DNA of 64,000 bases from Euphorbia lathyris. Taxonomy: Eukaryota > Streptophyta > Magnoliopsida > Malpighiales > Euphorbiaceae. The translations under genes were made by a program, and so were the position numbers. A model generated the notes under the pieces. It was not told the origin of the DNA. It saw nothing but the letters and a program-made list of their open reading frames with translations, and searched no databases. Positions 44,919-59,202 of this stretch are shown here, in pieces. The stretch is from assembly GCF_963576675.1 (NCBI RefSeq), contig NC_088918.1, forward strand, positions 56,501,501 to 56,565,500, read 5' to 3'. Numbering within the stretch: the first letter of the stretch is position 1; every line of letters begins with the position of its first letter.

Positions 44919-45580
44919 CTAGTTTTTGGCCCGTGATGCACGGATTCATCTTAATATATAAATATTAATAAAAATACAATCTACTAATTACAATTAATGA
45001 CATAAATGTGTTATATAAATTAAATATTATTATTTGATTTTCACATTTACGTTAAATAATCTTTTTATATATAAATATAATAATAGAATTAAAACTAATA
45101 TATTATATATTATATTATATTTTTTATCAGTAAAAAAGGAGGAAGTGACACCTCAGTTCCATCGTTACTGTTTTATATTATATATAGATATGTAGAGAAT
45201 TAGAGAGATTTTAGGGATTAATTTAAATTCTGTAGAATTTTTCGATATAGTACGGATAAAATAATCTTTTTATAGATAAATATATATAATAATACAATTA
45301 AAATTAATATATTAAATTTTTTATCACTAAAAAAGGAGGAAGTGACACATCAGTTCCATCATTACTGTTTTATATTATATATAGATATGTAGAGAATTAG
45401 AGAGATTTTAGGGATTAATTTAAATTCTGTAGAACTCTTAGATATAGTACGGATAAAATAATCTTTTTATAGATAAATATATATAATAAAATTAAAATTA
45501 ATATATTAAATTTTTTATCACTAAAAAAAAGAGGAAGTGACACCTCAATTCCATCGTTACTGTTTTATATTATATATAGA
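44919..45580 (-). mobile_element. Small non-autonomous Helitron with triplicated 5' end
   Basis: Read on the minus strand, it starts TCTATATATAATATAAAACA at 45580 and ends with a palindrome (CCGTGCATCACGGGCC) followed by AAAAACTAG at 44919. It sits between A and T. The 5'-terminal block, about 195 bp and ending with the same TCTATATATAATATAAAACA phrase, is present three times in tandem: 5' ends at 45580, 45385 and 45188. No ORF. Confidence 0.85.
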
Positions 45581-46674
45581 TTACCCCAACGAAACCTGGC
45601 AATAAAGGCTTGTAAATCATCACAAAAGGACTTCAGGAGAAAAAAAAATACAACTCATCATGTACTAAGGGGCATATTAGACAACCGCTTTAATAAAACC
45701 TCCTTCCTAGCTCTAGACACAATGTTCATTCCACCCCTAGATTCTTTTCAACAACCTTTCTCTGAGAGAATTGAAGATAAATTTTTTGGACCTCTCTATC
45801 ATAGTTGGCAAGCCTAAGTAGCGGGGAAATGCTTGTACCATTTTTTCTCCTAAAAAAGGTTATCTTTAGTATTTGACATTGAAACTGATTTCTGACTTAT
45901 TAATATTTGTGCACTGCCCCCATGCCATTTCATAATGATGATGAATATTTTTAAGCACCAACACTCTTAAAAATTTGCTTGACAAAATATCATGGAATCA
46001 TATACAAAGAATAAATGAGAGATGACATGCCCCACATAGCCAACTTTAATTCCACGCAAAATTCTAACATATTTCTCATCCCTAATCAAATATGGAAGCC
46101 TTTCCGCATAAATCAAAACTCAAACCAAGTTTGAGAAAAAATTAGTCTAATCCTTATAATTCAACTATCATAACTCATTCAATGTGAATAATCCAATGCA
46201 TTAAGATTTGTGAAAACCTAGCAATCACTTGAACTCGGAGACCAATTTATCATAATAATCAAACAAGAATCAATTAAGCATGCATTAAGAGTTGTGAAAA
46301 ACATTGGAATTCTCTAATTACATGAAAATCTAACTTAATGTGGTTCAAAAACTAAGACCCATAAGTGTTCGTGGTGTTGTTAATATCTATAATTTATAGT
46401 GTGTTAATTCCATTAGGGTAATGCCAATATGAACTCAGTTGGAAAAACAATATTGTAATAGCATAAACTCAACCAGTCAAGCAAGAATAAGAGAAAAAAG
46501 TTTAATTGAAATGAACTTGAGAATCTTATAAATAAATTCTGAAAGATGTTCAAAGATTACAACCAATTATAACTCTTGGAAAGAGTACTCAAAGCTAACA
46601 AGAATAAAGGTAATTCAATCTTTTAGACTAGCTAACTCAGACTAAATTCATCGTTCTTGACTTAAGAGTTGGAA
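45581..46674. other. Intergenic, no feature seen
   Basis: AT-rich sequence without recognisable ORF, repeat or element ends. Confidence 0.5.
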
Positions 46675-46824
46675 GTCTCTGTTGGTCTCTTGTGAGGTAG
46701 TATTAGTTCCAAAAGGGGGTGAATGGAACTATTGGTTAATTTTAACCTTTTTCTCATTTTTCTCACTTGGCGTGTTTCTGTTTGCAAAGCATAAAGGCAA
46801 GATTTAATATCAGAAGAAGTTCAG

Positions 46825-49094
46825 TGTAATATCCTGATTTTTAAATAAAAAAATAATTTTTAAACATATAATTATTTTGATAAATAATACTCCCTCCGTT
46901 TTTTATTATATGACGTTTTGGACTTTTGAATTTGTTCATTTTTATATGTCGTTTTGTATTACCAATGCACTTTTTACAATACTTTCTCTAATTTGCCCCT
47001 ATTTATTGTAGGAGAGAGATATAGTTATTAATGCAAATTATCTTAATTAAGTCATAAAAATTAATAAGAGAGAGAAATTTTGCATAGAAAGTAGAGATCC
47101 AGGAAAAAAGTATTAAGGGTACATTAGTCATTTTAATAGTCTCATTAATATTGCATTGGTCTTGATGAAAAACCTTAAACGACATATAAAAAATAATGGA
47201 GGGAGTATTACAAAAATGCCATTTTTGTTATTATTAAGTTATTATTTTTTTAAAATAACTTAACTATTTTACAAAACCTAAAACATATAAAACAGTTTTA
47301 GAGGAAGCAGCCGCAACCTCGCTCTCATTCTTCTACAGACATTAAAAAAAAAAAAAGCTTTGGCAAAGGTGTTCTTCCACTTATATTTTCGATTTTTATA
47401 AACAAGTAAGTGATTATATTCATCTTTTCTTTTATACATCCATGCTTTTAATATTGGAGGTCTTTTTATTATTATTAAAATAAAAAAAAAAAAGAAAAAA
47501 ACAATGAGTTGTACAGAATCAGTAAAGTCATCTGTAGTTCATATTTTTTTTTTTTTTTGGGTTTTCATTGTTTTGTCCCATATATGTTAATGGCTTTGAT
47601 ATTGAGTTTAAAAGGTTAATTTGTGATTTTATTATTATTACAACTTGATGAAACAAACAAAAATTCAAGTTGCATCTTGGTGCTGTTCATCTTGTTGATT
47701 TTTTTATAATAAGTATTCCAAGTAATTGGAATTTTCGATTTATTTTATTTGTTAATGCTTTAATATTTTCTTAGACCATTTGTTAATCGGGATTAATTAA
47801 GTTTTGGGTCTAACTTTAGACTAATTTATTAACTTTTGTTTTCCTACTTAAAATATTAGGAGATAACAATTTTCCTCCGGGTGATAGAGCGTTGTGAGCA
47901 GCCGAGACATCTTAGATTTAGCAATTGTCTAAACATAAGGTGAGTGGTAATTATAGTATATGACACGATTTGATTGAAATATCAGAATGGAAACCGTTTA
48001 CCAAAAATTGGCATTTGATCGTATATTTTTCTTTATAAAAGCGTATATTTGAACATTATGTTTACTAAATATTCTTAATATTAGAGCGTATATTCTGGGA
48101 ACAGGCCTTTATATTGAATTGTTTTATTATCAAGTACAATGAATTTATTAAAGTTGGATTTGATATGATTTGTAGTTTCTGATACGCGATTTATCGCAGT
48201 TATTACCTTTGTTTTAGAAATCTGATAATTCGTTCAATCAGTTATGATTTTCTGATATATATATATACACTATATGTTTTCAAACTGGTACAAGTGCTCA
48301 GTATATCTGTATCTGTTATCTGGCCTCTCACCGATCTTCATAACATTAGGTCCTTGCATTTGCCTTTGAGTCAGGTTGTCAGTTGTCAGTTTGTCGTCAG
48401 TTGTGTCAGCATTAGAATCATGCATAAGATCGGTGAAGGCAATTATCTGTTATCTGTATCTGTTATTGGTAGCGCGCTTACCGTTTATCTGGCCCTAGTG
48501 GTGTGCAGTATCATCACTCTGTTACACTGTACCATGTGTTTTGAAGCTTTTGCCTTATTTTCTGATTATTCTAATTTTTCATATTTTGAAAGGCTTTAGT
48601 ATTATGTTTGACAATTGATCACCACTATTTGAATTGATTATATTATTTTGACCCTTTGGTTTAACTGATTTGAAATATTACATTATGAACTATATTTGTC
48701 ATAATTTAAAAGTATCAGTCTGCCTGCCTGCCTGTTCCTTTTCTGTTGTGTGCTATAGCTACTGCTCACTGAGGTTTTCGCTCGTATAGACGAAAATCTC
48801 ATACCACGTTGAATATTTCTTTTTCAGATTAAGGTCCCTGTTCGTGAGGTAACCCTTGGATTGATCTTAAAGGAGACTGCTTAATGATTTAGCTTTATAT
48901 TATTTTTGGAGACTTTTGATTATTGAGATTTGACTCGAATAGTTTGATTCTTTTAAGGTTTATTGATGTAATTGAGATGACTTTGATATTCTGTTAGTAA
49001 ATTTTGGAATTTCTATTAGTTCGGAATTAAGGCTAGCATAGATTAAAGATTACTTAATTTATGCGCCGGTCATGGCCTGGTTTGGGTATTGACA
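46825..49094 (+). mobile_element. Solo LTR (TGTAATATCC type, probably Gypsy) inside the Sirevirus-type LTR
   Basis: Starts TGTAATATCCTGA, ends GGGTATTGACA. Exact 5-bp target duplication TTCAG at 46820-46824 and 49095-49099. 2270 bp including a 316-bp MITE. A possible TATA box, ACATATAAAACAG, lies near 47283, followed by GAGGAAGCAGCCGC. No gag/pol and no second LTR. The orientation and Gypsy (Tekay/Del-like) assignment rest on the start and end phrases. Confidence 0.82.
46890..47205. mobile_element. Stowaway-type MITE, copy 1
   Basis: Ends CTCCCTCCGT...TGGAGGGAG, TA duplicated on both sides (46888-46889, 47206-47207). 316 bp, non-coding. Its reverse complement closely resembles the element at 52426-52741, also 316 bp. 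Confidence 0.9.
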
Positions 49095-50260
49095 TTCAGT
49101 TTAGTGACAAATATTGTCTAATTAACATGGTTCTGATCTCAAATGTTGCGCTATAGTAGTATGTTGTTTGGACAGAGCTTTTGATGATATTATGGGTTTA
49201 GCGTTTTAATAGCAATCAAACACAAGCAATATATATGTAGAGAATAAATGTCAAAGCATAAATCATTAGAAGCAATAAAGGCGGAGCTAGAAAATAGTTA
49301 CTCAGCAGATTTATATTGGTTCGGCCTCTAGCATACATCCAGTCCTTAAAATACCTTCTTTTGAGCTTTAATCCACTAAAGTACTCTTTCACGGGTAGAG
49401 AACAAACCTTTATATAATAGTCAGAGTCTCTGTAAAGTACCTTCCTTTATAATATCTCTCAGCTATCTATTCTTTTGCTACTTGCTTATGACCGAAGCGA
49501 ATAACAGAGCTTCTGAAAATATTATGAACAAGAATTGTTCTTAACAAAGAACACAATGAAGATCTAAATCACTTTTGGACAAACACAAATATTACAATGA
49601 TTGTGTATTGCAAATATTGCTCAATGAACACTTTTGAAAGTTTTGATCTCTTATAGCAGCTTAGGATTTACTCAACTTTTCAAGGAGCATATGCCTTGGT
49701 ATTTATAGTAGTGGCTGGACAGAGCTTCCATTTGAAATTCAAAATTAGTCCTTTGGAGAGAAACAGTATCTGTCAATATCAGCTCCTGGCTTTTGTCATT
49801 TTGGTGAAAAGTTTTATGTTACATAAGGATGGGCTCTTTTGTCTTGAGTTGTGCTTCTGACTTAGCAGACGTATGGTTTGTCACCTTTCTAACTTAGGCG
49901 TGTCCATACAGACGTTGAGAGGACAAGGCTGTTATAGCTTGTCCTTTTTGCCAGTTCTGGGGAATCAGCATGATTGTGACAGAGTCAACACCAGTTGTCC
50001 ATTCCCATTGCTTTTGGGCTTCTAATTCCACTGGGCTCCCTCTTTTGGATAAGCCAATAGGCCTTTTTTTATTGCAAGGTCTTTATCATTATTAATTGAT
50101 TTTAAAGCTTATGAATAAACATAATGAACAAACATGGTTAGCTTAAATCAATTTTAATTTAATTTCTTTTACTTTAATATTTTGGGGATCTAATTTTCCT
50201 TAATTAATTTATTTTTGTCAGAATCAAAAAAACTCTTAGAAATTGTGTTTCAACACTCTC

Positions 50261-51000
50261 GAGTGTGAAAAACAATGGAGGAATAGATGCCTTGAAAATG
50301 ATTTGTGGAAGATGGCTATGGAATGCAAGCTTCTAGAGAGGGGAAATGAAATGATAAGTATTTTTTTTAATTCTTATACTACGTGATCTATACCCACATT
50401 TATAAGAATTAACTGATACAAAATCTCATTGATACAAAACATGGAGATTAGCTGTTTATAGGTTTGGAGAGGTGGAAAAAAGATGGTAAGTCATTATGAG
50501 CATTTAAGGGTCAAAGAAGAAGATAATGAAAAAATGCCAAAATCTTTCTATAAGGCCAACTCGATAGGCCCAAAGTCCAACTCATCGAGCTAAATAGACC
50601 AATGCGCTTTGTTTGAATTTTGTCTTTAAGAGTCTTTGGTATTTGGTCCATAAGTTCTGCATATGATTTTGGATTGAAATAATTCAAAATACTGTGGAAA
50701 GTTAACGCATTGAGGAACAAACTTCTACTTGAAAAATCATGAGACTTGGACTCTAAGGTTTCAAACTTGTCTCTAAAGTAAATGCATTTGCAAGCCTTAA
50801 TAAGATAGTCAACACCCATTGACTTGACTTTCACAGTTAAATTTCAAAATCACACCAATTTAATCCTCCTACATTTAATCTTTGACTTGAAATTCAAATT
50901 CAATCACCATCCTCAAGTCTTCTTAGTCTTCGTGGTAGCGGGCTTTGCTTCTTTTCTTTTATTTGAGCACGTGGCATACCTTCCCGAAGCAAAGGAACTC
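50261..51000. other. Intergenic, no gene seen
   Basis: No family resemblance in the short ORFs. The last part (50990-51120) changes to higher GC and may already be organelle-derived sequence. Confidence 0.45.
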
Positions 51001-51128
51001 TTCTAGAGGCAAGTAACAGAACAGATCCAGGGGAAGTGGGTTCCGTCATAGACTAGAAAAAAGTGTGAGATGGGATCAAGCCAGGAAGGTAGCTGAGCAG
51101 GAAAGGCAAACCGAAAACAACGTTCGGG

Positions 51129-51177
51129 ACTCCCACGGGGGGCAGCAGTGGGGAATCTTGGACAATGGGCGAAAGCC
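51129..51177 (+). pseudogene. rrn18: Mitochondrial rrn18 (SSU rRNA) fragment in nuclear DNA
   Basis: The stretch ACTCCCACGGGGGGCAGCAG followed by TGGGGAATCTTGGACAATGG and GCGAAAGCCC is the conserved 338-400 region of bacterial-type small-subunit rRNA. The GGAATCTTGGACAATGG wording is that of plant mitochondrial rrn18 rather than plastid rrn16 (which reads ...AATTTTCCGCAATGG). Similarity stops after GAAAGCCC. The fragment is far too short to be functional. The GC-rich stretch 50995-51128 upstream could be other organelle DNA, but I cannot place it. Confidence 0.85.
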
Positions 51178-51229
51178 CCCTCAGGGTCGAAATTGGGTTG
51201 CCATTGCCTCACCATAATGTACTGGTCAG

Positions 51230-52423
51230 CCTAATACACATAATATACTTTTTCTCTCTTATTCTTGCAATAATTCTTTTTCTATTTCTTTCACTTTAGT
51301 TCAAATTGGCTTGAGTCTTAGAGAGACCCTTTAAATAGGATTGAGGAATCCTATTCTGAATAGAAATAAACTAACTCTTATTTGATTATAAAAGAATCCT
51401 AAAGAGATAAGACTTTGTAAAAATATAAGAGTGTGCCTGCTAAAAACTCATAATTAGTTCATGATTTAGGTATCCTAATTAGGAGGAACCACGTCTCCAA
51501 CAAACAAATATTCAATGGTGAGTATGATCATATTAGTTGCTACCTAAGATGAATCTCATGCAAGATTTCAAATATAAAATATTCATTTATACCATCAATC
51601 GAATATTCGTGGAGGATATATTCCTAAAATTAATAGATTTATTTTTAAAAAATTAAGGAAAGAAACGAGGTAGGAAGGGGATATATTTTTTTATTTGACC
51701 CTCTGACACTTGTGGGGATGAATTTGAGGAATCTCCATTTAACATTTCAAGGATTTCTTTGTTTCCATCCTTGTGCGAGTATCCACGAGTAACAGAAAAT
51801 CTTTATCTCCAAATTTTAACCAACAACTTCCAGACACAAACTTATGAAACTCAGTTATAAACAAATTATGCAGTCCTAAAAATAAGCAAATATTATCACA
51901 AATAAAAAAATCAAAGCAGAAGTTTGTGTTTCATTATTTCTATTTCAAATTTACTTACTAAAAAAAATACATAGGCCATGTTTGTTTGCCAGAAAGTGTT
52001 ATTCATAAAAATATTTTCCAGATTTTTCGGTGTTTGTTTATTTAAGAAAATTTTAGAGTTGTCAATAGAAAAGTATATGAAAAAAGTGGGTGTTTACCAT
52101 TTTGGAATAGGTAAATATTTTTCTTAGCTTTTTGGAATCCCAATTCATTTCTTTTTATTCTTTTGGAAATAGTGGTCACTTATCACTTCTTTACATTTTT
52201 TTATTGTAGCCAAACACAAAAAAAAAATTATTTTTAAAACACAACATTCTCTGGCAAAATGAGAGACTTCTCAATAATTTAATAATAAATTATTACTCCC
52301 TCAATCTCTTTTGTTGTTAGTTTGGAGGGATAAGTTATAACAAACCACTAAAGTGGTTGTTACTAAATATAGTTTGTTACAAATATTAGTAACAAACTTC
52401 TCTCTACTCAAAAGTTTACAATA
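51230..52423. other. Intergenic, no gene seen
   Basis: AT-rich. 51975-52260 begins GGCCATGTTTGTTTGCC and ends with AAACACAACATTCTCTGGC, a weak inverted resemblance that might be an old MITE. Not called as an element. Confidence 0.45.
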
Positions 52424-52425
52424 TA

Positions 52426-52741
52426 CTCCCTCCGTTCTTTTTTATATGTTGTTTAGGTTTTTTTATCAATACCAATGCAATATTGGTGATGCTATTAAAA
52501 TAACTAATGTACTCTTATTACTTTTCTCCAAAATCTCTACTTTCTATGCAAAATTTCTCTCTCTTATTAATTTTCATGGCTTAATTAAGATAATTTGTAT
52601 TAATAATTATGTCTCTCTCTTACCATAAATAGGGGCAAATTAGAAAAAACATTGTAAAAAGTGCATTGGTAATATAAAACGACATATTACAATGAACAAA
52701 TTGAAAAGTCCAAAATGTCATGTAATAAAAAATGGAGGGAG
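52426..52741. mobile_element. Stowaway-type MITE, copy 2 (inverted relative to copy 1)
   Basis: Ends CTCCCTCCGT...TGGAGGGAG between TA duplications (52424-52425, 52742-52743). 316 bp. Contains the reverse complement of copy 1 (e.g. TTGCCCCTATTT... appears here as ...AAATAGGGGCAA). Confidence 0.9.
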
Positions 52742-53439
52742 TATTTAATAAGTGGAACGCACTAATATATTATATGTTAATTTAGTAAATATATATTGTT
52801 TTATGACAAGTGAGGCTTATCAAAATTTGAAGTAACAATTATCTCTAAAGGTATGTGATTATAGAGTGTTATTTTTACGATGTGAAAATGGTAAATAACA
52901 AAGTTTGTTACTTATCGCTAGAGATGCTCTTCATTATGGTGTTATAAAGTGGAACAGATTGAGTAATAAAAAATGAAATAAGGAGGAAATTAGGAGTAAA
53001 AAGATGCTCCTTAATAATATAGAGAGAATGAAAACTCTTACGATGTTTTTGTTACGAGGGATAAATAGGGTGAGATAGAGATAAAAAAAATTCAAAGTTT
53101 ATTTATCTTATGTTTGTTTTAGAGATAAAGCAAGGAAATAAGAGAGTGACAAGAGTCGTATCCCTCAAATCTTATTTAAGGTAGCATACATAAGCTTCTA
53201 CAATTTAATGAGATGGAAAAGTCTGTCTTATCTCTCAAATCAATACTACGTACCTTAAATAGTGTTGGTATATTAAAATGTATTATCTTATCCATATCCC
53301 ACAAAACAAATATGGAATAATAATTCTCAACTATTCCATTTTTATATTATCCCAATTTTTTTTATCTCATTAAATACTAAACTTCATCTCAATAATTTAT
53401 TTGAGGACTGATTTAGAATCAGAGTTAGTTTTTAAACTC

Positions 53440-54532
53440 CTTCAATTTTAATTTAAAAATCCAATAAATGAATTTGTTAGAGATGCCAATAAAAATTTTT
53501 CATTTTTCCTTAAGTAACGTCATTTTGTTGCCACTTCCTTTCTCTCTCCTTATGCCTCCATTGTTATAATCCAATAACAACATTATAATTCACCCAAATT
53601 TTTCTTAAACAAATCTGCAAGACATGTATCAAAATCTCCCATCTTCTTCCTCACCTCTCTCTACAATTCCCTTTTCCTCTTTCGGGATATTCTAGAAGGT
53701 AATCTCTCTTTCCTTCTCTCTGCTTATCCTTCTCTTCATCAATTCAGACTTTCATCCAGAATAGCTCATAGTTTTCTGCTCTTAAGATCCATTGAGGATT
53801 TCGGATCTATATATTATTTCAATCGCTGGAATCAAATTATAATGGCTTTGGATTTTTGGATCAAAAAGTTCGCCTTTTCAGATCGCCTTTCCCCCCTTAA
53901 AACTGAACAATTTGTGTTTTCTTCTTGTTATCTCGGTTCTTTTCATTCTGTTGCTTATTGCATTTGTTCTATTTTTCCAATTTGTGATCATTCCGCCTGT
54001 TTTTACACGTTTTCGATTCATTGTTCTGAGTTTTCATGTAAAGTTCGATTGTTTACGAAATGTTTCATTGTTTATTTGAAATGAATAACCTCCAATTTTA
54101 GAACTCCACTTTAAATTTTGTCTTTGACGGTCTACTTTGCATTTATTCAACAGTACTTCAAATGCTTGGTGGCATGTAACAATCAAATCATAAATGATGA
54201 GACCAAATTTAAAATTTCATGTCTTCCTTAATAGAATTCAATCCTTGAGGAAATATTTGCCTACATTCTTATGCTATCAAAGAGATAAGTCGGATTAAAT
54301 GAGGATTCCCTTTACTTGGCCATGAACGACTAGTTTGATAGAACTATTGGTTTCACAAGTGATATTTTATTGAAGAGAATATGCATAAAATAGTTTTTCA
54401 AGTCTTCCCATAATTGTCCGGTCATTTGTCCTCATTCAAGGATACAAATACTTTTAGATGGGCATGTTCCTTTTATATTTAATAATTGTTTGCTTGTACT
54501 AGGCATGGAGAGCTTTGACGTTTGGAAAAAAC
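53440..54532 (+). promoter_or_regulatory. CBL gene 5' region: leader exon, 5' UTR intron and overlapping upstream ATG
   Basis: A CT-rich leader (about 53630-53698) ends TCTAGAAG before a donor GTAATCTCT. The intron runs 53699-54502 and ends TACTAG. Within the second leader piece an ATG at 54505 opens a 28-codon frame that overlaps the CBL start and ends with TGA at 54589-54591. Both ATGs have G at +4; the CBL ATG has A at -3. The start site and TATA box are not resolved. Confidence 0.6.
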
Positions 54533-57275
<2,743 letters not shown>

Positions 57276-59194
57276 GTGAGTATATGGATTGGGGAGCCTT
57301 GATTGATGTTCATCAAATTTGTGATAGGAATAGGTTTGTTTGTTCTTTTAACCCATTTCTATGAGGAAATGTGGACTTGTGTTCGAATTTCAAACAATTG
57401 TTTTTTCTTTTGTTTAGTTTTTTAAGCAGACACTTTTTTAGTTTTAAAATAAAGTTTTCTTTCATCTTCGAACAAATGATTGTCTCCTTTTTATTTACAT
57501 TTGTCTTTTGGAGTTCCAACCTTTCACTTTGTAAACAAATACAACAAAAAGAATCACAATTTGAATATTGACTCGTTTTAGTTTTCCAAGAATTTTTAGT
57601 TTAGTTTTTCGGTCCAACTATTATATGGAACGGAGGGAATAACAAACTTGCATGTGTAAATGTAATGTGAGGTTAATTGTGGGAAACAACATGCATGTTT
57701 TTAATGGAAAGGTTGGAGATTATATGTCAAATCATTAAAGTTAAATAATTACATAAAATTGTCATAAAATAGGTAGATTTGAATTTGTTTGGTGGCTTGA
57801 GTGGCATGGATTGCTTAAGTTTAGATCACGAGTTCGGATTAAAATAAATGTAAAAAAATTTAATTGGGATATAATCAATGTCTGATGAGTTTTGATCATA
57901 GAAATCGGACAAATTATATAAAAAATATATGCCAATGACAGCTTATAAATATCTTTACTAATTTATATTTAATTAAACATAAATTAATTGTGAGGTTGAG
58001 AACAACTAAGCAAATAAGAGTGTGGGGTAGTGGAATGTCCTGAATTGTATAACAAATTATTAAGATTAAATGTTTACTTAAATATCTGTCCAATCAACTT
58101 GTTGAAATAGTTTAATTGGCTCTGTGAAAATATATATCCTCATAACCTCTTCATTTATTTAAAATGTAATCAGTCAATTACTCGGTTGCTTAATAATAAA
58201 CTATATATAGAATGTGTATTGCATGTCCCTTAAAATGTCATTACATAATTCACATAATAGATTAAAATATATTAAAAAAAGTTTTTACTTGGTTAATATA
58301 AAATTTATCCTCTTTGATACTAGAACCTCATACTCTGATATTGGTCATTTTATTTTTTCGAGATACGTGCAACACACTTTTCACATATAATTTATTTTTC
58401 TTGCAATAGAATGATTAATTGACTATATTTTATGCAAATTAAGAGCGTTATCCAAATATTTTAAACAAGTTGAAAAGCTATTGAAATATTTTGAAAGTTA
58501 AAAAAAATGTATATATTAAGCCTTGAATGTTTATAACAATTTTAATATGGTCACTAAAATGAATTCAAACTAACTTTCTATTAAAAAGAAATAGTGTACA
58601 ATAAATGTGCATGTCCTAACTGTCAAACGAACAATTGTGGAAGCTTTAAAAAACCAAATAAATTAAGTTTGTAATTAATACTGTAGTGAAAATTACTAAA
58701 TGTAAAACGATGCTTGAATTGAAACAAATGCTTGAAAACTTTGAAATTGAAATGGTAGAAATCTCTATGAACAATGATTGGAAATTGCAATATGTAAACT
58801 AATATAGAATTGTAAATTACTAGAAAAAAATAGTGCATTTTGTTATAGAATTTGGGCTTGATAGTCTGGTTCTTAAATATGATTAGTCAGTGACTTGTTC
58901 TGTCTTGATTGCTGTTTCATCTCTAATAGTATCTTAGTTTGATTCTTAAGTTAAAATTTAAAGAAAAATAGAGTTAAAAATCAACTCTAAAAATCGCTTA
59001 ATGGCTCATCAAATCAGTAAAATTCACTCTATCATCTCTATTAATAGATAACTTCTCTCCACTCCATATATACTCCATATATCTAAAAGTTAAACTCTCA
59101 ATCTCTCATCATACATCCACATCAACAAAGTATAACGTGTAAATCAATTAAAAAAATTATGGATTGGATAGCTAGTGGTGAATGAGACATATCA
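57276..59194. other. CBL 3' flank and AT-rich spacer
   Basis: The 3' UTR probably ends before about 57600. A TGGAACGGAGGGAAT phrase near 57626 is a lone Stowaway-type terminus without a partner. No gene; the short ORFs on both strands show no family resemblance. Confidence 0.55.
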
Positions 59195-59202
59195 ACTTAG
59201 AC

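Larger units (their letters stand above)
46680..50255 (-). mobile_element. Sirevirus-type solo LTR (minus strand), split by another solo LTR
   Basis: On the minus strand it begins TGTTGAAACACAATTTC (50255) and ends AAGAGACCAACA (46680). This resembles both ends of element B's LTR (TGTTGAAACACC ... GGGACCAACA), including the 'GGAACTAAT' phrase shortly before the end. Without the insert it is about 1.3 kb. The flanks GTCTC (46675-46679) and CTCTC (50256-50260) are a plausible target duplication with one change. No internal region on either side, hence solo LTR. Confidence 0.75.

Noticed and set aside
48294..48599. 101-codon ORF in the TGTAATATCC solo LTR
   Set aside because: Hydrophobic by composition, inside a solo LTR, with no conserved motif.
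51129..51177. Functional rRNA gene
   Set aside because: Only about 50 bp of a roughly 1.9-kb gene are present and the flanks do not continue the rRNA.
51003..51215. Minus-strand ORF of 70 codons
   Set aside because: It overlaps the rrn18-derived sequence; it is antisense translation of rRNA.
51975..52260. A MITE with GGCCATGTTTGTTTG / CTCTGGCAAAATG ends
   Set aside because: Weak terminal symmetry and no target duplication that I could find.
53842..54084. 80-codon ORF upstream of CBL
   Set aside because: It lies in the 5' UTR intron of the CBL gene and has no family resemblance.
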